Shown here: in pieces, positions 41,235-48,966 of the stretch
Position numbering within the stretch: the stretch's first letter is position 1
How the letters are laid out: each line of letters begins with the position of its first letter
Assembly: GCF_900094735.1 (NCBI RefSeq)
Contig: NZ_FMBM01000001.1
Coordinates: 1,054,001-1,118,000, forward strand
Length of the DNA stretch: 64,000 nt
Direction: 5' to 3'
Source: Saliniramus fredricksonii
GTDB taxonomy: Bacteria > Pseudomonadota > Alphaproteobacteria > Rhizobiales > Beijerinckiaceae
Program-made: the position numbers and the translations under genes
The notes under the pieces: generated by a model
Seen by the model: the letters and a program-made list of their open reading frames with translations, nothing else
What the model was told of the DNA's origin: nothing
Database searches by the model: none

Positions 41235-41239
41235 TCAAC
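41201..41239. repeat. 13-bp tandem repeat, three exact copies, at the pduO stop
   Basis: GATATCATTCAAC at 41201-41213, 41214-41226 and 41227-41239. The pduO stop codon (complement of TCA at 41235-41237) lies inside the third unit. AT-rich relative to the surroundings. Confidence 0.9.
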
Positions 41240-41816
41240 GATTCTTGCCCGGCACCCACAGCACGTCACCCGCGCCACCATTATTGACATAGCGCGACGC
41301 AACGAAGAGGAAATCCGAGAGCCGGTTGAGATACTGGATCGACGCATCCGAGACGGTCTCGTCCTGGCGATGGGCGAGTTCGACGACGCAGCGCTCGGCG
41401 CGGCGGCAGACGGTACGCGCGAGATGCAGGGCGGCAGCGGCGGGAGCCCCGCCGGGAAGCACGAAGGAGCGCAGCGGCTGCAGTGAGCCGTTGAGCGTAT
41501 CGATCTCCTTTTCCAGGCGCTCGACCTGCGCCGGTACGATCCGCAGCGGTTCGTATTCGAGCTTTTCGCCGGTCTCCGGCGTGGCGAGATCGGCGCCGAG
41601 ATCGAACAGGTCGTTCTGGATGCGGCCGAGCATCGCATCGACATCAGTGTCGCTCTCACCGGTATGCAGGCGCGCCATGCCGATACAGGCATTGGTTTCG
41701 TCCACCGTGCCATAGGCCTCGACCCGCAGATCGTATTTCGGGCGCCGTGACCCCGTGGCCAGCGCGGTATCTCCGCCATCTCCGGTGCGGGTATAGATCT
41801 TGTTGAGAACGACCAC
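41235..41816 (-). CDS. Cob(I)alamin adenosyltransferase, PduO-type
   Basis: 193 residues. The N-terminal ATP-binding signature KIYTRTGDGGDTALATGSRR is diagnostic for PduO. It continues DLRVEAYGTVDETNACIGMA, PGGAPAAAALHLARTVCRRA and ERCVVELAH, and ends YLNRLSDFLFVASRYVNNGG. It converts cob(I)alamin and ATP to adenosylcobalamin, the cofactor of methylmalonyl-CoA mutase and similar enzymes. The gene is upstream of etfBA-hbd on the same strand but separated by 304 bp with its own promoter. The 3' end is marked by tandem repeats spanning the stop. Confidence 0.94.
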   Translation of the reverse strand: MVVLNKIYTRTGDGGDTALATGSRRPKYDLRVEAYGTVDETNACIGMARLHTGESDTDVDAMLGRIQNDLFDLGADLATPETGEKLEYEPLRIVPAQVERLEKEIDTLNGSLQPLRSFVLPGGAPAAAALHLARTVCRRAERCVVELAHRQDETVSDASIQYLNRLSDFLFVASRYVNNGGAGDVLWVPGKNR

Positions 41817-42004
41817 GTCCGTCTCCCTGTCTGCATGCGCGTTTGCGTTACGGGGCAGTTAGGCAGACTGCGCGATCAAGGCAAGGTGTGCAAGGTCGGG
41901 CCGGGCAGGATCAAGCGGTAAAGGCACATCGCTCTCCACCGGGGCAAACGGAGTGCCGGCGCGGCCCTCATGACGAGACGCGCGGCGGAGCGGGCTGCTC
42001 CGCG

Positions 42005-42748
42005 TCAGAAGCTGTAGCCGAAACGCGCGCCGATATTGGTCAGGCCGCGATTCTGCGAGCAGAGCCCGGCATTGCCGTAATGCTCCACCGTGGCCATGAA
42101 GGAGAGCCGCTCGCTGAAGCGATAGCCGAGCGAGGCGCTTTCGCGAAACAGCGGGGCGCAACCCAGAGCGGCCTGGTTGTCACGCAGGACGCCGCCGCGA
42201 TGACCGTCATGCAGGGCGCCGCCGAAGCTCGCCTCGACGAAGACGCGCGGCGACAGATCGATGTTCCAGCTCAACCCGGCAAAGACGAAACTGGTGCGTG
42301 AACCCAGATTGAACGATGCGCCGATATGTGGCTGCGGCGTGAAATAGCGCATCAGCGGATCGCTCGGTCGGACGGGGCGGGCGAACAGCACCTCGCCATG
42401 CAATGCGCCGGTCTGGGCCTCGGGGCTCCACGGATCCTGCGCGAGCAGCCCGAGCCGGGTTTCGGAGATGAAGGAGGTGCGCAGCGCGACAGGCTTCTCG
42501 GGCGCTTTCGCCATGCTCGCGGGCATAGCGCCCGCGTGTCGGGAAACCGGATCGGCGCGGTGCTCAGCCGCCATGGCGGGCAGGCCCGCTGCGCTTGCGA
42601 CGTGAACGGCGATGGTGGTCGCGGCCACCAGCAAAGGGAAGCGCGAGCTGGAGTCATTGCTGATCCCGCGATGCGTGGCAATGCCGCCCGGGCTGAATCC
42701 GCGCCCGATCATTCTGCCGGTGTCGTCGGAATCCATTCCGGTCAGCAT
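42005..42748 (-). CDS. PagL-like acyloxyacyl hydrolase (outer membrane), catalytic Ser replaced
   Basis: 247 residues from ATG 42748 (GAGGGAG 11 nt upstream; several in-frame alternatives exist). A signal peptide is seen in RFPLLVAATTIAVHVASAAG, cleaved near AMA-AEHR. The mature part is a small beta barrel with alternating strands, for example PHIGASFNLGSRTSFVFAGL and RVFVEASFGGALHDGHRG, and ends with FGYSF, an outer-membrane C-terminus. FRESASLGYRFSERLSFM and VEHYGNAGLCSQNRGLTNIG match the lipid A 3-O-deacylase PagL family, with the catalytic His in EHYGN. The Ser two residues after His in PagL is Gly here. It may be an inactive or altered relative. Confidence 0.7.
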   Translation of the reverse strand: MLTGMDSDDTGRMIGRGFSPGGIATHRGISNDSSSRFPLLVAATTIAVHVASAAGLPAMAAEHRADPVSRHAGAMPASMAKAPEKPVALRTSFISETRLGLLAQDPWSPEAQTGALHGEVLFARPVRPSDPLMRYFTPQPHIGASFNLGSRTSFVFAGLSWNIDLSPRVFVEASFGGALHDGHRGGVLRDNQAALGCAPLFRESASLGYRFSERLSFMATVEHYGNAGLCSQNRGLTNIGARFGYSF

Positions 42749-43061
42749 ATGTGCTGGCACTCCCTCACGCTGCGCAAGACTTCAAGCGATCATGCCGAAA
42801 ATCTTGCGCGCTGGTTACGCATAACCGCCTCAATTGAGGCAAAAACAGGGCAATGGCTAGCATGTCCCCTCCTTGCGGGCAATCAAAAGAAGCCATCAAG
42901 GATGTGAATCATCTTTGAATTGTGGCATGCGAAACCGCCCGCATGCTCTGGCCATGCCCGCACCCGCTGCGGCATTGGCAGCCGGGCGGACGGCTTGCAT
43001 CATGACGCCACGTTGTCCCGGCGCCCCCCCCGAGGCGCGCCGATCATCAAGGAAGCCGCCC
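42749..43061. other. Divergent region rich in inverted repeats between the PagL-like gene and the M20 gene
   Basis: 313 bp without a supported gene. Inverted repeats: GCGCAAGA (42772-42779) / TCTTGCGC (42802-42809); GGTTA-CGCA-TAACC (42813-42826); a perfect 14-bp palindrome GCCTCAATTGAGGC (42827-42840); and GCATGCG (42925-42931) / CGCATGC (42940-42946). An 8-base C run lies at 43024-43031. The section 42780-42930 is clearly AT-richer than the genes. Both divergent promoters should be here. Confidence 0.6.
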
Positions 43062-44375
43062 ATGAGCCGGAATGCCCCGTCAGCCAACCCTTTACCGGTC
43101 GATCCCGACCTTCAGGAGAAGATCGCGCGCGCCGTCGCCGACGGATTCGCCGAGCAGGTCGCCTTCACCCGGGAACTCGTGCGCAAGCCGTCTCTGCGCG
43201 GCGAGGAGCACACGGCGCAGGATCTGATGTTTCGCGCAATGCGTGAGCGCGGGCTCGTCATGGACCGTTTCCACATGGACCACGAGGCCATTGCCGCCCA
43301 TCCCGGCGGCTCGGCCATCGCGCCGGAGCATTCGGACGCGCCCATCGTGGTGGGCACGCACCACCCGCGCGACGAGCGGGGGCACTCGCTGATCCTGCAG
43401 GGCCATGTCGATGTGGTGCCGCCGGGTCCTGCCGACATGTGGGCATCGTCGCCATTTGATCCTCAGATCCGCGATGGCTGGATGTACGGACGCGGCGCCG
43501 CCGACATGAAGGCGGGCGTCGCGGCCAATCTGTTCTGCCTCGATGCCCTGCGCCGGATCGGCATGCAGCCCGCCGCGACTTTGCATGTCGAATCGGTAGT
43601 CGAGGAAGAATCGACCGGAAACGGCGCGCTGATGACGCATCTGCGCGGCTATCGCGCCGATGCGGCCCTGATCCCCGAGCCCGAAGACGAGATGCTCGTG
43701 CGCGCCAATGTCGGCGTCGTCTGGTTCACCGTGGAAGTGCGTGGCGTGGCCGTACATGTGCGCGAGATGGGAGCGGGCGCCAATGCCATTGACGCCGCCT
43801 ATCGCGTGATCGGGGCCCTGCGCGGGCTGGAACAGGACTGGAACGCGCAGAAGGCCGATCACCCGCATCTGTGCGATGAGGCCCATCCGATCAATTTCAA
43901 CATCGGCAAGATCGAGGGCGGCGACTGGGCCTCCTCGGTCCCCTCCTGGTGCCGCGTCCACGGGCGGATCTCGCTCTATCCGGGCATGGACAAGCACATG
44001 GCGATGCGCGCCATCGAGGAATGCGTTCTCAAATACTCGCGTGAAGACGCCTTTCTCGCCAACAACCCGCCGCGCGTCGTCTTCAACGGTTTCACAGCGC
44101 AGGGTTTCGTGCTGGAAGAAGGCTCGGCGGCGGAGGCGGTGCTGGGGCAGGCGCATCGGGGCGCGACCGGCAAGGCGCTGCAGAGTTTCGTTACTCTCGG
44201 CTACCTCGATGCGCGGGTGCATGCGCTTTATGACGCGATTCCCGCGCTCTGCTACGGCCCGATCGGTCGCAACATCCACGGCGTCGACGAATGTGTCGAC
44301 CTCGCCTCGGTGCAACGCATCACCACCGCGATGGCCCTGTTCGTGGCGCAATGGTGCGGCCTGGAGCGCGCCTGA
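43062..44375 (+). CDS. M20-family amidohydrolase/deacetylase (ArgE/DapE-like)
   Basis: 437 residues from ATG 43062. The M20 metal ligands are present: His in LILQGHVDVVPPGP, Asp in MYGRGAADMKAGVAANLFCL, Glu-Glu in VESVVEEESTGNGALMTHLR, a further acid in LIPEPEDEM and His in GRNIHGVDECVDLA. A dimerisation (lid) domain sits at residues 210-330. It would remove an acyl group from an amide substrate, such as an N-acyl amino acid. It is 200 bp upstream of a TRAP transporter operon on the same strand, so the substrate may be imported by it. The call of family is firm, the substrate open. Confidence 0.88.
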   Translation: MSRNAPSANPLPVDPDLQEKIARAVADGFAEQVAFTRELVRKPSLRGEEHTAQDLMFRAMRERGLVMDRFHMDHEAIAAHPGGSAIAPEHSDAPIVVGTHHPRDERGHSLILQGHVDVVPPGPADMWASSPFDPQIRDGWMYGRGAADMKAGVAANLFCLDALRRIGMQPAATLHVESVVEEESTGNGALMTHLRGYRADAALIPEPEDEMLVRANVGVVWFTVEVRGVAVHVREMGAGANAIDAAYRVIGALRGLEQDWNAQKADHPHLCDEAHPINFNIGKIEGGDWASSVPSWCRVHGRISLYPGMDKHMAMRAIEECVLKYSREDAFLANNPPRVVFNGFTAQGFVLEEGSAAEAVLGQAHRGATGKALQSFVTLGYLDARVHALYDAIPALCYGPIGRNIHGVDECVDLASVQRITTAMALFVAQWCGLERA

Positions 44376-44452
44376 GCGGCGGGCCTAACGCGCCTGGGCG
44401 GCGGGCTCAACGCGCCTGGGCGGCGGGCTCAACGCGCCTGGGCGGCGGGCCT
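44367..44452. repeat. 22-bp GC-rich tandem array at the end of the M20 gene
   Basis: Unit CGCGCCTGGGCGGCGGGCTC followed by AA. Copies at 44367-44388 (three changes), 44389-44410, 44411-44432 and 44433-44452 (partial). The M20 stop codon TGA (44373-44375) lies inside the first copy, where the other copies read TGG. Confidence 0.9.
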
Positions 44453-44475
44453 GCCTCGGCCCGCCACCGCACTCC

Positions 44476-44503
44476 TTGACTTGTGGTCGCACCCGGATAG
44501 CAT
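44476..44503 (+). promoter_or_regulatory. Candidate promoter of the TRAP operon
   Basis: TTGACT (44476-44481), 16-bp spacer, TAGCAT (44498-44503), 82 bp before the dctP start and directly after the tandem array. It is close to the sigma-70 consensus. Confidence 0.5.
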
Positions 44504-44506
44504 TGA

Positions 44507-44518
44507 TTGCGTGCGCAA
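44507..44518. promoter_or_regulatory. Palindromic operator candidate next to the TRAP promoter
   Basis: TTGCG-TG-CGCAA is a 5-2-5 dyad starting 4 bp after the predicted -10, so over the likely transcription start. ATTG and CAAT halves partly extend it. A repressor site for the TRAP operon is the natural reading; the regulator is not visible nearby. Confidence 0.45.
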
Positions 44519-44584
44519 CCAATAACAGCCCGGGCCATGTCCCCGGGGAGGGAACGGCCACATTCAACCAGGGAGGGAAAATTC

Positions 44585-45631
44585 ATGATCAGGAATCTGT
44601 TACTCGCCGCCGGACTCGCGGGCGGCGTCGCGCTGGGTGCGCTCGTCACCGCGGCACCGGCACAGGCGCAGGACGTCACCCTGCGCGTGCATCACTTCCT
44701 GCCGGCGCCGGCGCCGGTCCCGGCCAATTTCATCACGCCCTGGGCGGAGAAGGTCGAGGCGGAATCGGATGGGCGCATCGCGGTGGAAGTCTATCCCGCC
44801 ATGCAGCTCGGCGGTGCGCCACCCAATCTGATCGACCAGGTCCGTGACGGGATCGTCGATGTGGTCTGGACGCTGCCCGGCTACACGCCCGGGCGGTTCC
44901 CGCGTGCGGAAATCTTCGACCTACCCTTCGTCGCCGCCGATGCCGAGACCACCTCGCGCGCGGCCTGGCGTTTCTATGAAGAGCATATGCAGGAGGATTT
45001 CGCCGATATCCATCCGATCGCGGTGCATGTTCACGGGCCCGGCAATTTCCACATGAAGGCGCCGGCGGTGGAGAGCCTCGAGGATCTGGAGGGTCGTGCC
45101 GTGCGCGGACCCACCCGGATGATCACCCGGCTGCTGGAGACGCTCGGCGCAACGCCGGTCGGCATGCCCGTGCCGCAGGTGCCGGAATCCTTGTCGCGCA
45201 ACGTCATCGACGGCACGGTGATTCCCTGGGAGGTGACGCGCGCCCTGCGCGTGGCGGAGCTCGTCGACACGCATACCGAATTCGGCGGTGATCGCTCCTT
45301 CTACACCACCCTCTTCGTCTTCGCGATGAACCGGGACAGCTATGAAGGCCTGCCCGATGATCTCAGGGCGGTGATCGACGCCAATTCCGGCATCGAGACC
45401 TCGGCCTGGGTCGGGCGCGTGATGGATGAGGGCGATGCCCCGGCCCGCGCGATCGCGGTGGAGCGCGGCAATACCATCGCCACCATCGACGGCGAGGAAC
45501 TCACACGCTGGCAGGAAGCCGCCGAGCCGGTGGTCGCGAGCTGGATCGCGGATATGGAAGACCAGGGCATCGATGCGCAGGCGCTGATCGATTCGCTGGC
45601 CACCATCCTTGCCGAGGAAGAGGCCCGCTGA
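44585..45631 (+). CDS. dctP: TRAP transporter substrate-binding protein DctP
   Basis: 348 residues from ATG 44585, with GGGAGGG upstream. A signal peptide (NLLLAAGLAGGVALGALVTA, then APAQAQ) targets the periplasm. The DctP fold shows TLRVHHFLPAPAPVPANFIT, DGRIAVEVYPAMQLGGAPPN, AVRGPTRMITRLLETLGATP (with the Arg that binds the substrate carboxylate) and VIPWEVTRALRVAELVDTHT. TRAP systems import carboxylates using the sodium gradient. It is separated from its permease genes by an FAD monooxygenase gene, an unusual order. The Trp-rich binding loop of aromatic-acid binders is not evident. Confidence 0.94.
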   Translation: MIRNLLLAAGLAGGVALGALVTAAPAQAQDVTLRVHHFLPAPAPVPANFITPWAEKVEAESDGRIAVEVYPAMQLGGAPPNLIDQVRDGIVDVVWTLPGYTPGRFPRAEIFDLPFVAADAETTSRAAWRFYEEHMQEDFADIHPIAVHVHGPGNFHMKAPAVESLEDLEGRAVRGPTRMITRLLETLGATPVGMPVPQVPESLSRNVIDGTVIPWEVTRALRVAELVDTHTEFGGDRSFYTTLFVFAMNRDSYEGLPDDLRAVIDANSGIETSAWVGRVMDEGDAPARAIAVERGNTIATIDGEELTRWQEAAEPVVASWIADMEDQGIDAQALIDSLATILAEEEAR

Positions 45632-45706
45632 GGCCCTGATCGAATCGGCGGCGGCGCATTCCGTGCGAACGCGCCGCCGCAGGCCCTGGAGCAGGGAGCG
45701 TTTTGC

Positions 45707-46978
45707 ATGACGGTCATCATCGCCGGCGCGGGTATCGGCGGGCTCACCCTGGCACTCAGCCTGCATCAGGCGGGTATTCCCGTGCGCATCGTCGAGCAGG
45801 CCGAGGAAATCCGGCCGCTTGGTGTGGGCATCAACGTGTTGCCGCATGCGGTGCGCGAGCTCGATGAACTCGGCCTGCTCGCAGATCTCGCCGCCACTGC
45901 GATCCCCACCGCCGAACTCGCCTATTATTCTAAACGCGGCCAGCTGATCTGGTCGGAGCCGCGCGGGCGCGAGGCCGGTTATCTCTGGCCGCAATTCTCG
46001 ATCCATCGCGGCGCGCTGCAGATGATCCTGCTCGAAGCCGTGCGCGCGCGGCTCGGGGATGGTGGCATCATGACCGGGCGCCGGCTCGTCGCGGCGCAGC
46101 AGGATTCGGCAGGTGTGCGCATTGATCTCGCTGATCGCCACGGCAACCCGCAGGGCAGCCTTGAGGGCGACGTCCTGATCGCCTGCGACGGCATTCATTC
46201 CACCATCCGCGCGCAATTCTATCCGGATGAGGGCCCGCCGATCTGGAACGGCGCGATCCTGTGGCGCGGCGTCACCGAGGCGAAGCCGTTCCTGACGGGG
46301 CGCTCGATGATCATGGCGGGCCACGAATTCCAGAAATTCGTCGCCTATCCGATTTCGCTGGCGGCTGCGCGCGCGGGCAAGGCGGTGATCAACTGGATCG
46401 CGGAGAAGAAATTCGCCCCCGACCATCAATGGCGCCGCGAGGACTGGAACCGCCCCGGCGATCCGGCGGATTTCCTGCCCGATTTCGAAAGCTGGCGCTT
46501 CGACTGGCTCGATGTGCCGGATCTGATCCGCCGCGCCAGCGCGATCTACGAATTCCCCATGGTCGATCGCGATCCGCTGCCGCACTGGACGCGCGGGCGC
46601 ATCACGCTTGCGGGCGATGCCGCGCATCCGATGTATCCGATCGGCTCCAACGGCGCGAGCCAGGCTATCCTGGACGCGCGCGTGCTCTCCGAGGCCTTCC
46701 TGCGCGAGGGGATCGGTGAAGCGGCACTCAAAGCCTACGAGGCCGAGCGGCGTCCGGCCACGGCGGCTGTGGTCGCGGCCAATCGCGCCAATGGCCCCGA
46801 GCAGGTGATGCAGGCGGTGGAGAGCCGTGCGCCCGACGGTTTCGACGATATCGACGCCGTCATCAGCCGCGAGGAGCGCGAGGAGACCGCGCGCGGCTAC
46901 AAGCGCATCGCCGGTTTCGACGTCGAGACCCTCAATGCGCGTCCCTCCATTGTCCAGGTTGCGGGAGCCGGTTCATGA
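45707..46978 (+). CDS. FAD-dependent monooxygenase (PhzS/aromatic hydroxylase-like)
   Basis: 423 residues. The Rossmann GxGxxG is TVIIAGAGIGGLTLALSLHQ. The DG motif is LIACDGIHSTIRAQFYPDEG and the GD motif is GRITLAGDAAHPMYPIGSNG, followed by ASQAILDARVLSEAF. The aromatic group: YLWPQFSIHRGALQMILLEA and FAPDHQWRREDWN resemble the PhzS/5-methylphenazine and 3-hydroxybenzoate hydroxylase-like flavoproteins. It should hydroxylate an aromatic or heterocyclic substrate with NAD(P)H and oxygen. The last four bases overlap dctQ, so it is part of the transporter transcript. That suggests its substrate enters via TRAP. Confidence 0.88.
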   Translation: MTVIIAGAGIGGLTLALSLHQAGIPVRIVEQAEEIRPLGVGINVLPHAVRELDELGLLADLAATAIPTAELAYYSKRGQLIWSEPRGREAGYLWPQFSIHRGALQMILLEAVRARLGDGGIMTGRRLVAAQQDSAGVRIDLADRHGNPQGSLEGDVLIACDGIHSTIRAQFYPDEGPPIWNGAILWRGVTEAKPFLTGRSMIMAGHEFQKFVAYPISLAAARAGKAVINWIAEKKFAPDHQWRREDWNRPGDPADFLPDFESWRFDWLDVPDLIRRASAIYEFPMVDRDPLPHWTRGRITLAGDAAHPMYPIGSNGASQAILDARVLSEAFLREGIGEAALKAYEAERRPATAAVVAANRANGPEQVMQAVESRAPDGFDDIDAVISREEREETARGYKRIAGFDVETLNARPSIVQVAGAGS

Positions 46979-47568
46979 ATGCGCGGGCGTCCCGCGCGCC
47001 CGGGCCGGCGGGGCTGTTTCCCCGGGCTGAGGCCATGGTCGGCCTGTGGATCGGGCGCTTCGCCGGCGCGCTCGCCGTGCTCGGCGGTAGCGTGCTCACG
47101 CTGGTCACGATCCTGGCGGTGGTCTCGATCATCGGGCGTTATGCCTCGCGCACGCGCTGGCCGGTCTTCGACGGGCTCGGCCCGATACCGGGGGATTTCG
47201 AGCTGGTCTCGATGGGGGCGGGCTTCGCGGTGTTCAGCTTCCTCGCCTGGTGCCAGTTCAATCGCGGCCATGTCACCGTCGATATCTTCGTCTCCTGGAT
47301 GGGCCCCCGCGCGCGCGCCGCGCTCTCGACCTTCACCAATCTGGTCCTGACCGCAATCGTGGTGCTGATCGCCTGGCAGCACGGGCTCGGTCTGCATGAC
47401 AAGATGCGGTTTCGCGAGACCACGACGATCCTGCAGATCCCGCTCTGGTGGGGCTATGCCGGGGGGCTCGTCGGGCTATGGAGCTTCGCGCTGGTGAGCG
47501 CCTATACTGTCTGGCGCAGTCTGAACGAGGCGCTGGGCGCCGGTGAGCCCGACGGGGACGGCATATGA
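46975..47568 (+). CDS. dctQ: TRAP transporter small permease DctQ
   Basis: 197 residues with hydrophobic segments at GRFAGALAVLGGSVLTLVTI, FELVSMGAGFAVFSFLAWCQ, SWMGPRARAALSTFTNLVLT and WWGYAGGLVGLWSFALVSAY, the four-helix pattern of DctQ. The segment FNRGHVTVDIF is typical. It bridges the large permease and supports substrate delivery from DctP. It overlaps the monooxygenase by 4 bp (ATGA) upstream and dctM by 4 bp downstream, so all three are translationally coupled. Confidence 0.93.
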   Translation: MNARASRAPGPAGLFPRAEAMVGLWIGRFAGALAVLGGSVLTLVTILAVVSIIGRYASRTRWPVFDGLGPIPGDFELVSMGAGFAVFSFLAWCQFNRGHVTVDIFVSWMGPRARAALSTFTNLVLTAIVVLIAWQHGLGLHDKMRFRETTTILQIPLWWGYAGGLVGLWSFALVSAYTVWRSLNEALGAGEPDGDGI

Positions 47569-48887
47569 GCGGGCTGGTCATTGCAGGGCTTTTTTTCGGG
47601 TTGCTGCTCTTCCTCATTTTCGCGCGCATGCCGATCGGGCTGGCGATGCTGGTCTGCGGATTGCTCGGCTCTTACACGATCTTCGGGCGCTGGGCGCCGG
47701 TTTTCGCCCAGCTCAAGCATCATGCCTTCGAGACCTTTTCGAGTTATTCGCTCTCGGTGGTGCCGCTGTTTCTGCTGATGGGGGCCTTCGCCATGAAGGG
47801 CGGCCTCTCGGAAGCCCTGTTTCGCGCTGCCGCCGCCTGGCTCGGGCACCGGCGCGGCGGCGTCGCCATGGCGGGGGTGGGAGCCTCGGCCGGTTTCGGT
47901 GCGATCTGCGGCTCCTCGCTCGCCACCGCCGCCACGATGGGCCGCGTCGCGCTCCCCGAATTACGCAAGCACGGCTATTCCGGCGCGCTCGCCACCGGAT
48001 CGCTGGCTGCCGGCGGCACGCTCGGCATCCTGATCCCGCCCTCGATCATCCTCGTGATCTACGCCATCCTCACCGAACAGAACATCGCCAAGCTCTTCGT
48101 CGCGGCCATGATCCCGGGCCTGCTCGCCGCGCTCGGCTACATGATCACCGTGGCGATCACGGTGCGCCTCAACCCGGATGACGCAATGCGCACGCCGCGC
48201 CTGCCGCTGATGGCCCGGCTCAAGGCCCTGGGCGAGATCTGGCCGGTCGTGGCGATTTTCGTGGTGATGATCGGCGGCATGAACATGGGCGTGTTCACCC
48301 CCACCGAGGGCGCGGCTTTCGGCGCGGCGGGGACGGGGCTGGTCGCGGCCTTGCGCGGCAAACTCGGATTTGCCGCGCTGATCGATTGTTTTCGTTCCAC
48401 GGCGGCGTCGACGGGAATGATCTTCTTCATCATTCTGGGGGCGGGCTCCTTCAACAGCTTTCTCGCCATCACGCGCCTGCCCGTCTTCGCCGCAGACTGG
48501 GTGGGCGGCCTCGCCGTGGCGCCGGTGATGGTGCTCGTGGTGATCCTGCTGATCTATCTGGTCTTCGGTTGCGTGATGGATTCGCTGTCGATGATCCTGC
48601 TCACCGTGCCAATCTTCTTCCCCATCATCATGACGCTGGATTTCGGGCTCACCCCGGAAGAGACGGCGTTGTGGTTCGGGATTCTCGTGCTGATCGTGGT
48701 GGAGGTGGGGCTGATCACACCCCCGGTGGGGATGAATCTGTTCATCATCAATTCCATGGCGCCGGGGGTGAGCATGATGCAGACTTATCGCGGCGTCATA
48801 CCCTTTGTCGCATCCGACATCATCCGCACCGGCATCCTCATCGCCCTGCCGCCGCTGACACTGGGCCTCGTCTGGCTGCTGTTCTAG
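47565..48887 (+). CDS. dctM: TRAP transporter large permease DctM
   Basis: 440 residues with about a dozen hydrophobic segments. Family motifs: FARMPIGLAMLVCGLLGSYT, GAFAMKGGLSEALFRAAAAW, GFGAICGSSLATAATMGRVA and ELRKHGYSGALATGSLAAGG, TLGILIPPSIILVIYAIL (the conserved PPS) and PTEGAAFGAAG, ending with GLITPPVGMNLFIINS. It is the sodium-coupled transport subunit of the system. It ends the operon; a terminator with a minus-strand T-run follows, belonging to the flagellin. Confidence 0.96.
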   Translation: MSGLVIAGLFFGLLLFLIFARMPIGLAMLVCGLLGSYTIFGRWAPVFAQLKHHAFETFSSYSLSVVPLFLLMGAFAMKGGLSEALFRAAAAWLGHRRGGVAMAGVGASAGFGAICGSSLATAATMGRVALPELRKHGYSGALATGSLAAGGTLGILIPPSIILVIYAILTEQNIAKLFVAAMIPGLLAALGYMITVAITVRLNPDDAMRTPRLPLMARLKALGEIWPVVAIFVVMIGGMNMGVFTPTEGAAFGAAGTGLVAALRGKLGFAALIDCFRSTAASTGMIFFIILGAGSFNSFLAITRLPVFAADWVGGLAVAPVMVLVVILLIYLVFGCVMDSLSMILLTVPIFFPIIMTLDFGLTPEETALWFGILVLIVVEVGLITPPVGMNLFIINSMAPGVSMMQTYRGVIPFVASDIIRTGILIALPPLTLGLVWLLF

Positions 48888-48907
48888 ATGCAGTCGCGCT
48901 CATGAAA

Positions 48908-48936
48908 AATCCCCGGCGCCGAAGGCACCGGGGATT
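48908..48936 (-). terminator. Terminator after the second flagellin gene
   Basis: AATCCCCGG-x-GCC (48908-48920) pairs with GGC-x-CCGGGGATT (48924-48936) with one mismatch and a 3-nt loop. On the minus strand it is followed by ATTTTTC. It lies 30 bp after the flagellin stop and also covers the end of dctM in the other direction. Confidence 0.85.
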
Positions 48937-48966
48937 GCGATCTTCGAGGCAAGCCGCGCCTGATGA

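Noticed and set aside
41201-41239. 13-bp repeats as a CRISPR array or plasmid iterons
   Set aside because: No spacers between units and no replication gene nearby; a simple tandem duplication.
43024-43031. Run of eight C before the M20 gene, as a phase-variation tract
   Set aside because: It lies outside the coding region and not between clear promoter elements; short C runs are expected in GC-rich DNA.
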